From Caldilinea sp. (GTDB lineage Bacteria; Chloroflexota; Anaerolineae; Caldilineales; Caldilineaceae), in NCBI GenBank assembly GCA_026389955.1, contig JAPLGY010000311.1:1-11250 (forward strand): a DNA stretch of 11,250 nt, read 5' to 3'. Each line of letters starts with the position of its first letter. Positions within the stretch are counted from its first letter, which is position 1. Made by a program: the position numbers and the translations under genes. Below the pieces are notes generated by a model, which worked only from the letters and a program-made list of their open reading frames with translations, did not search any database and had not been told where the DNA came from. This document shows positions 1 through 6,152 of this stretch, in pieces.

Positions 1-224
1 GGCGTCGGTCGGCCGACGAAGGTGCTCAGCAGATGGTCGAGCTCTGCTTTAAATTCAGGGTCGTGTGTGGATTTGAGATAGACCTCCTCCAGCTCATCCA
101 GCGCCGGCATCAAAGACTCCGGCACAAATTTACCGCCGTACGGGCCAAAATGGCCCGATTCATCGGGCCAGGCGCTGTAAGGGAGAGGCGTGCTGACCTG
201 CTCGGCAATTGGCTCGTTTCTCAT
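1..224 (-). CDS. trpB: Tryptophan synthase beta chain TrpB, N-terminal part (truncated by window edge)
   Basis: TrpB joins indole, supplied by the alpha subunit, to L-serine using pyridoxal phosphate, the last step of tryptophan synthesis. Only the first 74 codons are in the window. They hold the family's typical opening: [21 protein letters not shown] at about residues 24-44, then DPEFKAEL near 55 and GRPTP at the edge. The PLP lysine and the rest lie outside. The ATG at 224 immediately follows the TAG of the upstream oxidoreductase gene with no spacer, and a GGGGGGAA ribosome binding site lies inside the end of that gene. This suggests translational coupling. It is the most distal gene seen in the aromatic operon, and trpA would be expected further left. 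The identification is firm from sequence similarity. Confidence 0.96.
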   Translation of the reverse strand, partial: MRNEPIAEQVSTPLPYSAWPDESGHFGPYGGKFVPESLMPALDELEEVYLKSTHDPEFKAELDHLLSTFVGRPT

Positions 225-1298
225 CTATTCCCCCCATTCCATCGGTGTCGGCGGCGTGAACGAAGAGGTCACCTCCACCGGTCGCCCACTTTGCAGCGAC
301 TGACGAATCGCAGCGCAGATCTCCACGACATGGGCTGCCTGTGCCCCGCTCGCCCGTTGGGGGCGCCCTGCGGCCATAGCGTCGGCAATTTCAGCGACCG
401 ACCGTCCCCAGTCGACGCCGTTGAAAGGCACCCGAACATAGGGCAGGGGGGCGTAGCTCTCGCCAAACCGCGAAAACTCGACCGCCGCATCAAAGTCCTG
501 AAAACTGCCCAGATAGAGCGAACCCAGATCTCCGTGAAATTCCAGCCCCTTTTGCTTGCTGTGCCCACCTACATAGAAATTGGTTGTCAACCGCACAACC
601 GTGCCGTTCGCCAGTTCCACCGCTGCAACCACCCAGTCGGGGGTTTCGATGTGAAAAGGCACCCCTTCCTGGGTCGTGCGGTCAGGATGCAGCACTTTGC
701 CGTAGGCGACCACCCGCCGTGCTGGCGCCAGAAAGGTCGTCACCAACGTGAGCGGGTAGACACCAACGTCGAAGAGCGCACCCACCTCGTAAAACGGGCC
801 CGGGTTGGGATGCCAGGACTCGATTCGTCCCCAGTTGACTTCGCAGTAGACCACCCGCACCTGCCCGAGCTGCCCCTGGCGAATCGCTTTCCAGGCAGTC
901 TGTTGCGCCTCTCCCATGTAGGTGATCGGCGAACAGCTCAGCCGCAGCCGGCGCGCTGCCGCCAGCTCGACCAGCCGACTCGCCTCCAGGTAAGTCATCG
1001 CCAGCGGCTTCTCGCTGTGGACATGCTTGCCCGCTTCCAGGCACTGCGTGATCACGGCAGGATGTGCGTGGTGGATCGTCAGGTTGACGACCAGATCGAC
1101 GGCCGGATCTGCCAACAGCTCCTCCAGGGTCGCATACGCGCGCCCCCCATATTGAGCAGCAAACGCCTGGGCGCGCTCCAACAACACGTCGGTGGCACCG
1201 ACCAGCGCCACCTGAGGATATGCCTGCAAGGTACGCGCATACGGGCCGGCAATGTTGCCACAGCCAGCAATCGCCACACGCAACGGTCTTGTCTCCAT
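225..1298 (-). CDS. Gfo/Idh/MocA-family NAD(P)-dependent oxidoreductase
   Basis: This 357-residue protein has the family's usual size and two-domain plan. A Rossmann fold opens the protein, with AGCGNIAG at residues 11-18 as dinucleotide loop. The EKP signature is at 96-98 (HSEKPLA). The alpha/beta substrate domain carries GALFDVGVYPL near 173-183, where Tyr181 stands at the position often held by the catalytic His; the dihydrodiol dehydrogenase-like branch has the same DVGVYP motif. Such enzymes oxidise or reduce sugars, inositols and related polyols, and the substrate cannot be read from the sequence. The ATG at 1298 has GGAGAAG just upstream. A 99-bp gap separates it from tyrA, and it abuts trpB. 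It is not a known tryptophan enzyme, so its place in an aromatic operon is unexplained: hitchhiking, or a role in an unrecognised step. Confidence 0.9.
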   Translation of the reverse strand: METRPLRVAIAGCGNIAGPYARTLQAYPQVALVGATDVLLERAQAFAAQYGGRAYATLEELLADPAVDLVVNLTIHHAHPAVITQCLEAGKHVHSEKPLAMTYLEASRLVELAAARRLRLSCSPITYMGEAQQTAWKAIRQGQLGQVRVVYCEVNWGRIESWHPNPGPFYEVGALFDVGVYPLTLVTTFLAPARRVVAYGKVLHPDRTTQEGVPFHIETPDWVVAAVELANGTVVRLTTNFYVGGHSKQKGLEFHGDLGSLYLGSFQDFDAAVEFSRFGESYAPLPYVRVPFNGVDWGRSVAEIADAMAAGRPQRASGAQAAHVVEICAAIRQSLQSGRPVEVTSSFTPPTPMEWGE

Positions 1299-1397
1299 TC
1301 GTCTTCTCCATTCCCCTTGCCATTCATGGCAGTTGTTCTGAGGACGGTGTCTCTGCCTGGACGCCCCAGACCCACACCGCCGCCGGTCCCACTCTCA

Positions 1398-2273
1398 TTA
1401 TGTACGCGGTTTCCACTGGGCGCGAATCTGCTGCGTCCTGGTCAGCCGCTGGCGCAACCCCGCCTCGTCGCTGCTGTCCAGCAGCCGATGGAGCGCGCCG
1501 AGGTCGGCCTGGAAACGCTCCAGCTGCGCCAGCACCGCCGTGCGGTTGGTCAGCAGAATGTCCAGGAACATCTGGGTGTCGCTGGCTGCCACCCGGCTGG
1601 TATCGCGAAAGCCGCCCGCTGCCACCGACCAGACGGTGGGGTCCTGGTCTCCGACCTCGGCGACTGCGGCGGTGAGCGCGCTGGCCACCAAAAACGGCAG
1701 GTGGCTGATGCTGGCCACCAGCCGGTCGTGGCGTTCGGGCTCCAAGACCAGCGGACGCCCCCCCACTGCGAGCGCCAGCTCCGTCGTCAGCGCCAGCGCG
1801 TCCGGGCTGGTGCGCGGCAGGGGGGTGAGCACCCAGGTGGCCCCGCGGTAGAGGCCGCGCTCGGCAGCCTCAAACCCCGCCGTCTCCTTGCCACACATCG
1901 GGTGCCCCCCCACCGGCTCCACCGTGGGGGGAAGCGCCGCCATTGCCGCGCAGATTTCCCCTTTGGTGCTGCCCATGTCGGTCACCACAGTGCCCGGCCA
2001 CAGCCGCGCACCGATCTCAGCGAGTGCAGACAAAATCGTGCGCACCGGTGTGGCCAGGACCACCAGATCGGCCCCCAAAACCCCTGTCTGCAGATCGTTG
2101 GTCGCCAGATCGACGGCGCCGGCAAAAAACGCGTCGAGCACCGTGCGGGTACGCCGGGCGACCCCGCGCACCTCGCGACAGCGCCGCCCTTCCTTCAGGT
2201 CCATACACAGGCTGGCGCCCATCAGCCCCAACCCGACCACAGCAACCGAACACTCTTTGAGTGGCTTGGCCAT
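1398..2273 (-). CDS. tyrA: Prephenate dehydrogenase TyrA
   Basis: TyrA oxidatively decarboxylates prephenate to 4-hydroxyphenylpyruvate with NAD(P)+, committing chorismate to tyrosine. The protein has 291 residues. The Rossmann loop GLGLMGAS is at 14-21. DMGSTKGE at 99-106, GGHPMCGKE at 122-130 and SHLPF at 190-194 are hallmark prephenate dehydrogenase motifs, and GFRDTSR at 221-227 supplies arginines typical of substrate binding. The C-terminal helical dimerisation domain follows. There is no fused chorismate mutase and no ACT domain, so feedback control by Tyr, if present, must be in the core. The start ATG lies 9 nt after the TGA of the preceding DAHP synthase gene and has no clear Shine-Dalgarno sequence, so coupled translation is likely. 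An arogenate rather than prephenate preference cannot be excluded. Confidence 0.95.
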   Translation of the reverse strand: MAKPLKECSVAVVGLGLMGASLCMDLKEGRRCREVRGVARRTRTVLDAFFAGAVDLATNDLQTGVLGADLVVLATPVRTILSALAEIGARLWPGTVVTDMGSTKGEICAAMAALPPTVEPVGGHPMCGKETAGFEAAERGLYRGATWVLTPLPRTSPDALALTTELALAVGGRPLVLEPERHDRLVASISHLPFLVASALTAAVAEVGDQDPTVWSVAAGGFRDTSRVAASDTQMFLDILLTNRTAVLAQLERFQADLGALHRLLDSSDEAGLRQRLTRTQQIRAQWKPRT

Positions 2274-2282
2274 GGCGACAGG

Positions 2283-3299
2283 TCAGAGATCCCTGCCGAC
2301 CGCCTGTGCCACCTGGCGCAGCTCCTGCATCAGCCGGGAGAAGCGCTCCAGCGTGAGGCTTTGCGCGCCGTCGCTCCAGGCGCGCGCCGGGTCAGGGTGC
2401 ACCTCGACCATCAACCCGTCCGCCCCTGCGGCGACCGCCGCCTTGGCAACCGCCCCGACCAGCTGCCACATCCCCGTGCCATGCGCCGGGTCGCCGATCA
2501 CGGGCAGATGGCTCTGTTCCTTGAGCACCGGAATGGCGTTGATGTCAAAGGTGTTGCGGGTCGCTGTCTCGTAGGTGCGGATGCCGCGCTCGCAGACCAT
2601 GACCTTCATATTGCCACCCGACAGGACATATTCGGCGCTCATCAGCAGCTCCTGAACAGTCCCGCTGATCCCGCGCTTGAGAAACACCGGTTTGCTCTGC
2701 TTGCCCAACGCCTTGAGCAGCGAGTAGTTCTGTGTGTTGCGGGCACCGACCTGAAAAATATCGGTGTACTCGCCGACCAGATCGATATCTTCGGAGCCCA
2801 TCACCTCGGTGATGATCGGCAGGCCGGTCTGCTCTCGAGCCTCGGCCAGATGCTTCAACCCCTCTTCGCCCAACCCTTGGAAGCTGTACGGGCTCGAACG
2901 CGGTTTGAAGGCTCCCCCGCGCAGCACGCTTCCTCCTGCCTCCTTGACCGCATGCGCCACTTCGAGGATCATCGAGCGGCTTTCGACGCTGCAGGGGCCA
3001 GCCATCATGACGATCTTCGGGCCGCCGATCTGGACGCCGTTGACGTCGATCACCGTCGAGGCCGCGCTGAAATCGCGGCTGGCCAGTTTGTACGGCTGCA
3101 TCACACGCATCGTGCGCTCGACCCCGTCCATCACCTCAAACGAGCTGTTTTGAATCAGATGCTCGTCGGCGCCGATCACCCCGATGATGGTGCGGGCTTC
3201 CCCGCGGCTGAGATGCACCTTGTAGCCCAGTTCCTCGACACGCTGCACGACCGCCTCGATCTGGGCGGGTTCGGCATGGTTTTTCATCACAACAATCAT
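2283..3299 (-). CDS. aroF: 3-deoxy-7-phosphoheptulonate (DAHP) synthase, second tandem copy
   Basis: This enzyme condenses phosphoenolpyruvate with erythrose 4-phosphate, the first step of the shikimate pathway. From the ATG at 3299 it is 338 residues, the length typical of the Thermotoga-type AroF. An N-terminal ferredoxin-like regulatory domain (about 1-65, [10 protein letters not shown] start) precedes a TIM barrel. The barrel shows GPCSVES at 101-107, [19 protein letters not shown] at 126-144, LKRGISGT at 207-214, [17 protein letters not shown] at 236-252 and SDGAQSL near 309-315. Expected metal ligands are Cys103, His273, Glu299 and Asp310. The usual DPSH motif reads DPAH (270-273). The start was chosen because GGAAGGA lies just upstream and the ATG overlaps the TGA of the first copy (ATGA). 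A longer reading to 3347 has no supporting signal. The regulatory domain suggests feedback inhibition by an aromatic amino acid (inference). Confidence 0.95.
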   Translation of the reverse strand: MIVVMKNHAEPAQIEAVVQRVEELGYKVHLSRGEARTIIGVIGADEHLIQNSSFEVMDGVERTMRVMQPYKLASRDFSAASTVIDVNGVQIGGPKIVMMAGPCSVESRSMILEVAHAVKEAGGSVLRGGAFKPRSSPYSFQGLGEEGLKHLAEAREQTGLPIITEVMGSEDIDLVGEYTDIFQVGARNTQNYSLLKALGKQSKPVFLKRGISGTVQELLMSAEYVLSGGNMKVMVCERGIRTYETATRNTFDINAIPVLKEQSHLPVIGDPAHGTGMWQLVGAVAKAAVAAGADGLMVEVHPDPARAWSDGAQSLTLERFSRLMQELRQVAQAVGRDL

Positions 3300-4363
3300 A
3301 GTGTCCTTCCCTTTCCTGCTGCATCGAGCAGCCCTGCTGGTTCCCAAATCGTGCGATCCACAGCCTGGGCGACCCGCCGCAGGCTTTTCATCAACGCAGC
3401 AAAATCTTCCAACGTCAGGCTCTGCCGTCCGTCGCTGACTGCCGTGTCCGGGTCGGGGTGCACCTCGAGAATCAGGGCGTCGGCCCCTGCGGCCAGAGCC
3501 GCCCGGCTCATGGCCGGCACCAGCTCGCGCAGCCCGGTGCCGTGTGAGGGGTCGGCCACAATCGGCAGGTGCGTCTGCTCCTTGAGCACAGGAACGGCGT
3601 TGAGGTCAAACGTGTTGCGGGTTGCTGTCTCATAGGTGCGGATTCCCCGCTCGCAGAGCATGACGTTGTAGTTGCCGTTGCTGACGATGTATTCGGCACA
3701 CATCAACAGCTCCCGAATTGTACCGCTGATCCCGCGTTTCAGCATCACCGGCTTGCTCTGCTTGCCGACCGCGTGGAGCAGCCCGTAGTTCTGCATGGTG
3801 CGGGCCCCGATCTGCAAAATATCGGCGTATTCAGCCACCAGCGCCACCTGCTCCTCCCGCATCACTTCGGTGATGACCGGCAGGCCGGTCGCCTCGCGCG
3901 CCTCGGCCAGATATTCCAGCCCGCGTGCCCCCAATCCTTGAAAGTCGTAGGGGCTGGTGCGCGGCTTGAAGGCGCCCCCGCGCAGCACAGTCGCCCCGGC
4001 CTCGCGCACCGCATAGGCGATGTCGATGATCTGCTGGCGGTCCTCTACACTGCAGGGACCAGCCATCACCACCACCGCCGATCCCCCGACCCGCACACGC
4101 CCGCCCGCAACGTCGATCACGCTGTTCTCCGGTCGCGCTGTGCGGCTGGCCAGTTTGTAAGGCTCTTGGATGCGCAGCGTGTGCGACACCCCCTCCATCT
4201 GGTCAAAGACCTCCCGGGTCAGCCCGGTCAGATCCCCGACCAACGCCACCACCGTCCGGTTTTCACCGTAGATCGGGTGGGTCTGGACACCGAACGATTC
4301 TGCTTTGCGGATCACGGCCCCGATGTCAGCGGCGGTTACTCCTGGTTTCATCACAACGATCAT
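3296..4363 (-). CDS. aroF: 3-deoxy-7-phosphoheptulonate (DAHP) synthase, first tandem copy
   Basis: This is a paralogue of the next gene with the same plan: a ferredoxin-like N-terminal domain (about 1-66, [10 protein letters not shown] start) and a TIM barrel. Motifs include GPCSVED at 102-108, [19 protein letters not shown] at 127-145, LKRGISGT at 208-215, [17 protein letters not shown] at 237-253, DPSH at 271-274 and SDGRQSL at 310-316. Likely metal ligands are Cys104, His274, Glu300 and Asp311, so both copies look catalytically complete. At 355 residues it carries an extra tail of about 17 after AVDR; the DNA for that tail contains the next gene's ribosome binding site. The ATG at 4363 has GGGAGAG upstream. 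An in-frame upstream TTG would add 14 residues drawn from a tandem repeat and is unlikely. The regulatory domains differ much more than the barrels, which suggests different feedback effectors (inference). Confidence 0.95.
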   Translation of the reverse strand: MIVVMKPGVTAADIGAVIRKAESFGVQTHPIYGENRTVVALVGDLTGLTREVFDQMEGVSHTLRIQEPYKLASRTARPENSVIDVAGGRVRVGGSAVVVMAGPCSVEDRQQIIDIAYAVREAGATVLRGGAFKPRTSPYDFQGLGARGLEYLAEAREATGLPVITEVMREEQVALVAEYADILQIGARTMQNYGLLHAVGKQSKPVMLKRGISGTIRELLMCAEYIVSNGNYNVMLCERGIRTYETATRNTFDLNAVPVLKEQTHLPIVADPSHGTGLRELVPAMSRAALAAGADALILEVHPDPDTAVSDGRQSLTLEDFAALMKSLRRVAQAVDRTIWEPAGLLDAAGKGRTL

Positions 4364-4380
4364 CTGATGGTCTCTCCCAT

Positions 4381-4408
4381 TTTTTCTCCAAAACTTTTTC
4401 TCCAAAAC
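4381..4408. repeat. Perfect tandem duplication of a 14-bp unit between pheA and the first DAHP synthase
   Basis: The unit tttttctccaaaac occurs twice with no spacer in the 81-bp gap between pheA and the first DAHP synthase gene. Read on the coding strand it is GTTTTGGAGAAAAA repeated, so each copy holds a GGAG core. It lies about 18 nt before the DAHP synthase start and may be a recent slippage duplication that doubled a Shine-Dalgarno-like element; the better-placed GGGAGAG lies downstream of both copies. Confidence 0.9.
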
Positions 4409-4409
4409 C

Positions 4410-4423
4410 TGGCCCTTGGGCCA
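4410..4423 (-). other. Perfect 14-nt inverted repeat after pheA
   Basis: TGGCCCTTGGGCCA is a perfect palindrome 21 bp beyond the pheA stop. On the minus-strand transcript it would fold as a 5-6 bp GC-rich hairpin followed by GGTTTTGG. The T stretch is short, so it could be a weak terminator or an RNA stability or processing element rather than a full terminator. The downstream genes probably remain cotranscribed. Confidence 0.4.
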
Positions 4424-4444
4424 CCACTCGACCCCTGTAGTTGC

Positions 4445-5195
4445 TCAAATCTGCAGCAGCGCAGCCTGGCCCGCCGTCGCCTCGTGCTCCAGAGAGCGGG
4501 CCGCCGGGTAGCTGCCCAGCAATTTGACAAACGCCGCCCGATTCAACAGCCCGACGATGGCAGCGCTGACATTCGCATCCTGCCAGTGGCCGTCGAGATC
4601 CACATAAAACACATATTGCCAGGTCCGGTTGCGCCGCGGGCGGCTCTCCAGTTTGGTCAGGTTGACCTGGCGGGTGGCGAACTCCCCCAACGCCTGATAG
4701 AGCGCGCCCGGCGTGTTGGGGACCGCAAAGACCAGCGACGTCTTGCTGCGTTCGCCCGGCGGCGGATCGCCCCGGCCCACGACAAAAAAGCGCGTATAAT
4801 TGTTGGGCAGATCTTCGATCCCCTCGTCGATAATCTCCAGCCCGTACACTTCCGCGGCCAGCCGGCTGGCGATCACCGCAACCCCCTCTACGGGGTCAGC
4901 GGCCAGATCTTTGGCGCTTCCGGCGGTGTCGTACCAAGGGACTGCGGCCAGTTTTCGTCGATTCAGATAGGTCTCACACTGGGCGAGTGCCTGGGGATGG
5001 CTGCGTACCTGGACGATGGGGGCGCGCCCTGGCTCCTGGTTTCCGGGCACCGTGAGCAGGTTGTGGCGCACACGCAGCAAAACCTCACCGTACACCTTGA
5101 GATCATGGTCCAGCAGCAGATCGTACGATTTGTTGATACTTCCTGCCGTCGAGTTTTCGACCGGCACGACCCCCTTGAAAAGCCACAACCGTCAT
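4445..5195 (-). pseudogene. pheA: Prephenate dehydratase PheA with disrupted 5' end (internal deletion plus frameshift)
   Basis: PheA decarboxylates and dehydrates prephenate to phenylpyruvate, the committed step to phenylalanine. The frame ending at 4445 is clearly Phe[14 protein letters not shown] at its N-terminus, SHPQALAQC and DTAGSA in the middle, the catalytic-type TRF motif (NNYTRFF), then an ACT domain with GALY and ESRP, which binds Phe in relatives. That frame opens only with a TTG at 5188 and has no room for the usual first 45-60 residues. The natural start is the ATG at 5195, overlapping the aroH stop (ATGA) with GGAGGG four bases upstream. It encodes MTVVAFQG, the expected opening, then runs out of frame to a stop at 5103. 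So about 40 residues (the GAYSE region) are missing and the halves are one base out of register at a G5 run. Removing one G would rejoin them as FQG-VVPVEN. A sequencing or assembly error is possible. Confidence 0.8.
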
Positions 5196-5632
5196 TTTTC
5201 CCTCCATACACGCAGCTGTTCTTCGATCCAACGGTTCAACTCCTGCATATCGACGCTCGACAACAGCACAGTTTTGTCCGGGCGCAACGACTGTGCCTCC
5301 CTGAGATAGACATGCTGGACCCGGTCTTGGGGGTGGCGGGTGTTCCAGTGCACCAACGCCCGGATGCACCTTTCCAGAGAGCCGGGCACGTCGATCTCGT
5401 GGCTGCACATCAACGGCACATCGAGCCACCCCAGCTGGCGCGCGGCGGTGGCGGGGAAGGCGGCATTCAAGTCCAGCGTCGTCGTAAAAATGGCGCTGGC
5501 CACATCTTCTTTCTGAATGCCGTTGAGGTGGATCATCAGGGCCAGCAATTCACGTGTGGCCCGGAGAATCTCTTCACGGTCGTCGCTGCTGACCGTGGTC
5601 GCTCCACGGACCCCTCTGCACACAACTGTCAT
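5192..5632 (-). CDS. aroH: Monofunctional chorismate mutase, AroH type
   Basis: AroH rearranges chorismate to prephenate, the substrate of both PheA and TyrA encoded just downstream. The 146-residue protein aligns by eye with the trimeric Bacillus subtilis AroH (about 127 residues). All recognised active-site residues are present: Arg9 in RGVRGATTV, Cys76 and Glu79 in CSHEIDV, Arg91 in ERCIRAL, Tyr109 in HVYLREA and Arg117 in LRPD. A short C-terminal extension ([14 protein letters not shown] onward) exceeds the Bacillus protein. The ATG at 5632 follows GGGAGGA by about 8 nt. It is the first structural gene after the attenuator-like leader and overlaps pheA by four bases. It is not the unrelated AroQ fold often fused to PheA or TyrA. 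Confidence 0.95.
   Translation of the reverse strand: MTVVCRGVRGATTVSSDDREEILRATRELLALMIHLNGIQKEDVASAIFTTTLDLNAAFPATAARQLGWLDVPLMCSHEIDVPGSLERCIRALVHWNTRHPQDRVQHVYLREAQSLRPDKTVLLSSVDMQELNRWIEEQLRVWREK
5200..5205 (-). promoter_or_regulatory. Strong ribosome binding site that fixes the original pheA start
   Basis: On the minus strand GGAGGG is followed by four A and then the ATG at 5195. This near-ideal Shine-Dalgarno sequence lies within the last codons of aroH. It shows that the frame beginning MTVVAFQG, not the TTG-initiated frame at 5188, was the natural pheA start, which reveals the frameshift. Confidence 0.85.
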
Positions 5633-5681
5633 GGTTCAGCTCCTCCCATCTGCTTCTTCGGTGCGTTTCAGCGTGCACAAC

Positions 5682-5713
5682 AAAAAAGCGAGGCGGCTTT
5701 TGCCAACCTCGCT
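5682..5713 (-). terminator. Intrinsic terminator in the aroH leader (attenuator terminator)
   Basis: On the minus strand AGCGAGG (5713-5707) pairs with CCTCGCT (5693-5687). Inside, GGC and GCC close an AAAA loop, and the hairpin runs directly into six T (5687-5682). It lies 50 nt before the aroH start and well downstream of the only strong promoter, so it can act only on the aro operon transcript itself. That is the layout of an attenuator. Confidence 0.8.
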
Positions 5714-5724
5714 TGTGTAGCGAA
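5708..5724 (-). promoter_or_regulatory. Candidate antiterminator hairpin and competing segments
   Basis: TTCGCT (5724-5719) pairs with AGCGAG (5713-5708) around an ACACA loop. The second arm is also the first arm of the terminator, so the two hairpins exclude each other. A further AGCGA at 5760-5756 can pair with TCGCT at 5723-5719, giving the 1:2, 2:3 and 3:4 alternatives of a classic attenuator. A small TGCCT/AGGCA hairpin sits between. Pairings were found by eye and are short; the direction of control is inferred. Confidence 0.55.
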
Positions 5725-5738
5725 CCCTCGGTGCCTTT

Positions 5739-5822
5739 CTATCCAGGCATGATTGTCGCTCCAGCGCAGGTCGGTCTCTGGCGATAGCCAAAATAATAAA
5801 AATAAAAGGGGACGTAGCGCAC
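5739..5822 (-). CDS. Putative Phe/Tyr-rich leader peptide of the aro operon
   Basis: This short frame ends in TAG between the first two competing leader segments. Its start is rich in aromatic codons: [14 protein letters not shown], with TTT and TAT used heavily in an otherwise GC-rich window. Two more TTT codons directly precede the GTG at 5822, so ten of fifteen consecutive codons are Phe or Tyr. The downstream operon makes Phe and Tyr, and an intrinsic terminator follows, so stalling on uncharged tRNA-Phe/Tyr is a natural reading. The start is uncertain. The GTG at 5822 gives 27 residues but only a weak GGG upstream; the same frame stays open to an ATG at 5942 or a GTG at 5975. The tract is AT-rich, so aromatic codons could partly be chance; the other two frames read mostly Leu/Ile/Phe. 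Confidence 0.5.
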   Translation of the reverse strand: MRYVPFYFYYFGYRQRPTCAGATIMPG

Positions 5823-5850
5823 AAAAAACCCACGCCATTCGTGGCGCGGG
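5823..5850 (-). terminator. Upstream terminator-like hairpin in the aroH leader
   Basis: CCCGCGCCA (5850-5842) pairs over nine positions, one of them G-T, with TGGCGTGGG (5837-5829) around a CGAA loop, followed by six T (5828-5823). It looks like a complete intrinsic terminator about 150 nt after the predicted transcription start. The T run also encodes the first two Phe codons of the proposed leader frame. An upstream TGGCGCG (5891-5885) could pair with CGCGCCA of its left arm, so it may be a second regulated terminator or a transcription pause site. Confidence 0.6.
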
Positions 5851-6004
5851 TCGCAGACAGCTTTGGCTACTGCAAGCACAGCGGCGCGCCAGAGCGCGGC
5901 CTTGTTCTGGGTCTGCAGATGGACTCCTGGTCTCGCCAACATTTTCTGTCGCCTGTCTCCCTTTTCCTGTTCCACGCTGTTTGCTTTCCGCCGAGCTGAT
6001 TTTC

Positions 6005-6033
6005 AGAATAACACGACTGCATAGGGTTGTCAA
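6005..6033 (-). promoter_or_regulatory. Sigma-70-type promoter of the aro operon
   Basis: On the minus strand a perfect TTGACA (6033-6028) is followed after 17 bp by TATTCT (6010-6005), preceded by TG as an extended -10. Transcription would start near 5998, leaving a leader of about 365 nt before aroH. It is the best promoter match in the gap between the divergent gene sets. Confidence 0.75.
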
Positions 6034-6084
6034 TCGGGAAACAGCGAAAAAAAAGGTTGGCGCTGCCCCAGTTTGGCTGGCAAG

Positions 6085-6114
6085 TTGGACTGCATACCGT
6101 ACATCGGGTAAAAT
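6085..6114 (+). promoter_or_regulatory. Candidate promoter of the sugar kinase operon
   Basis: TTGGAC (6085-6090) and TAAAAT (6109-6114) are separated by 18 bp and lie about 40 bp before the kinase start. The -10 is a five-of-six match and the -35 is weaker. A 13-bp inverted repeat CCAG-N5-CTGG (6068-6080) lies just upstream and could be a regulator site, but it is short and common by chance. Confidence 0.45.
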
Positions 6115-6152
6115 GAACCCATTGTTTTCTTTGACGGACAGGAAGCCAGCCA

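Noticed and set aside
1299..1397. Gap between tyrA and the oxidoreductase gene searched for a promoter or terminator
   Set aside because: Only a small TGCCA/TGGCA hairpin without a T run was seen, and no convincing -35/-10 pair. The genes are treated as cotranscribed.
33..3635. A 1200-codon open frame on the plus strand
   Set aside because: It lies antisense to five well-supported minus-strand genes, has no recognisable domain, is rich in Arg, His and Gln as expected from the reverse strand of GC-rich genes, and has no ribosome binding site.
5103..5195. Separate 30-residue peptide gene starting MTVVAFQG
   Set aside because: The first eight residues are the PheA N-terminus and the remainder is PheA read out of frame, so it is the broken start of pheA and not an independent gene.
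5719..5740. Possible T-box motif (GGCACCGAG) before the leader terminator
   Set aside because: It resembles the T-box core GGNACCGCG, but the preceding U is replaced by A, the flanking helix partners are missing, and no specifier stem-loop was recognised. Attenuation by leader peptide explains the region better.
3569..5752. A 727-codon open frame on the plus strand
   Set aside because: It is antisense to both DAHP synthase genes, pheA and aroH, with shadow composition. It arises from codon bias on the opposite strand.
5668..5839. Alternative leader frame starting [13 protein letters not shown]
   Set aside because: It contains Trp and Phe codons but runs through the terminator to a stop at 5668 and has no ribosome binding site, so it cannot work as an attenuator peptide. 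The Phe/Tyr frame stops in the right place.
6068..6080. CCAG-N5-CTGG inverted repeat upstream of the sugar kinase promoter
   Set aside because: Four-base arms are expected often by chance in GC-rich DNA, and no second copy was seen nearby, so it is not listed as an operator.
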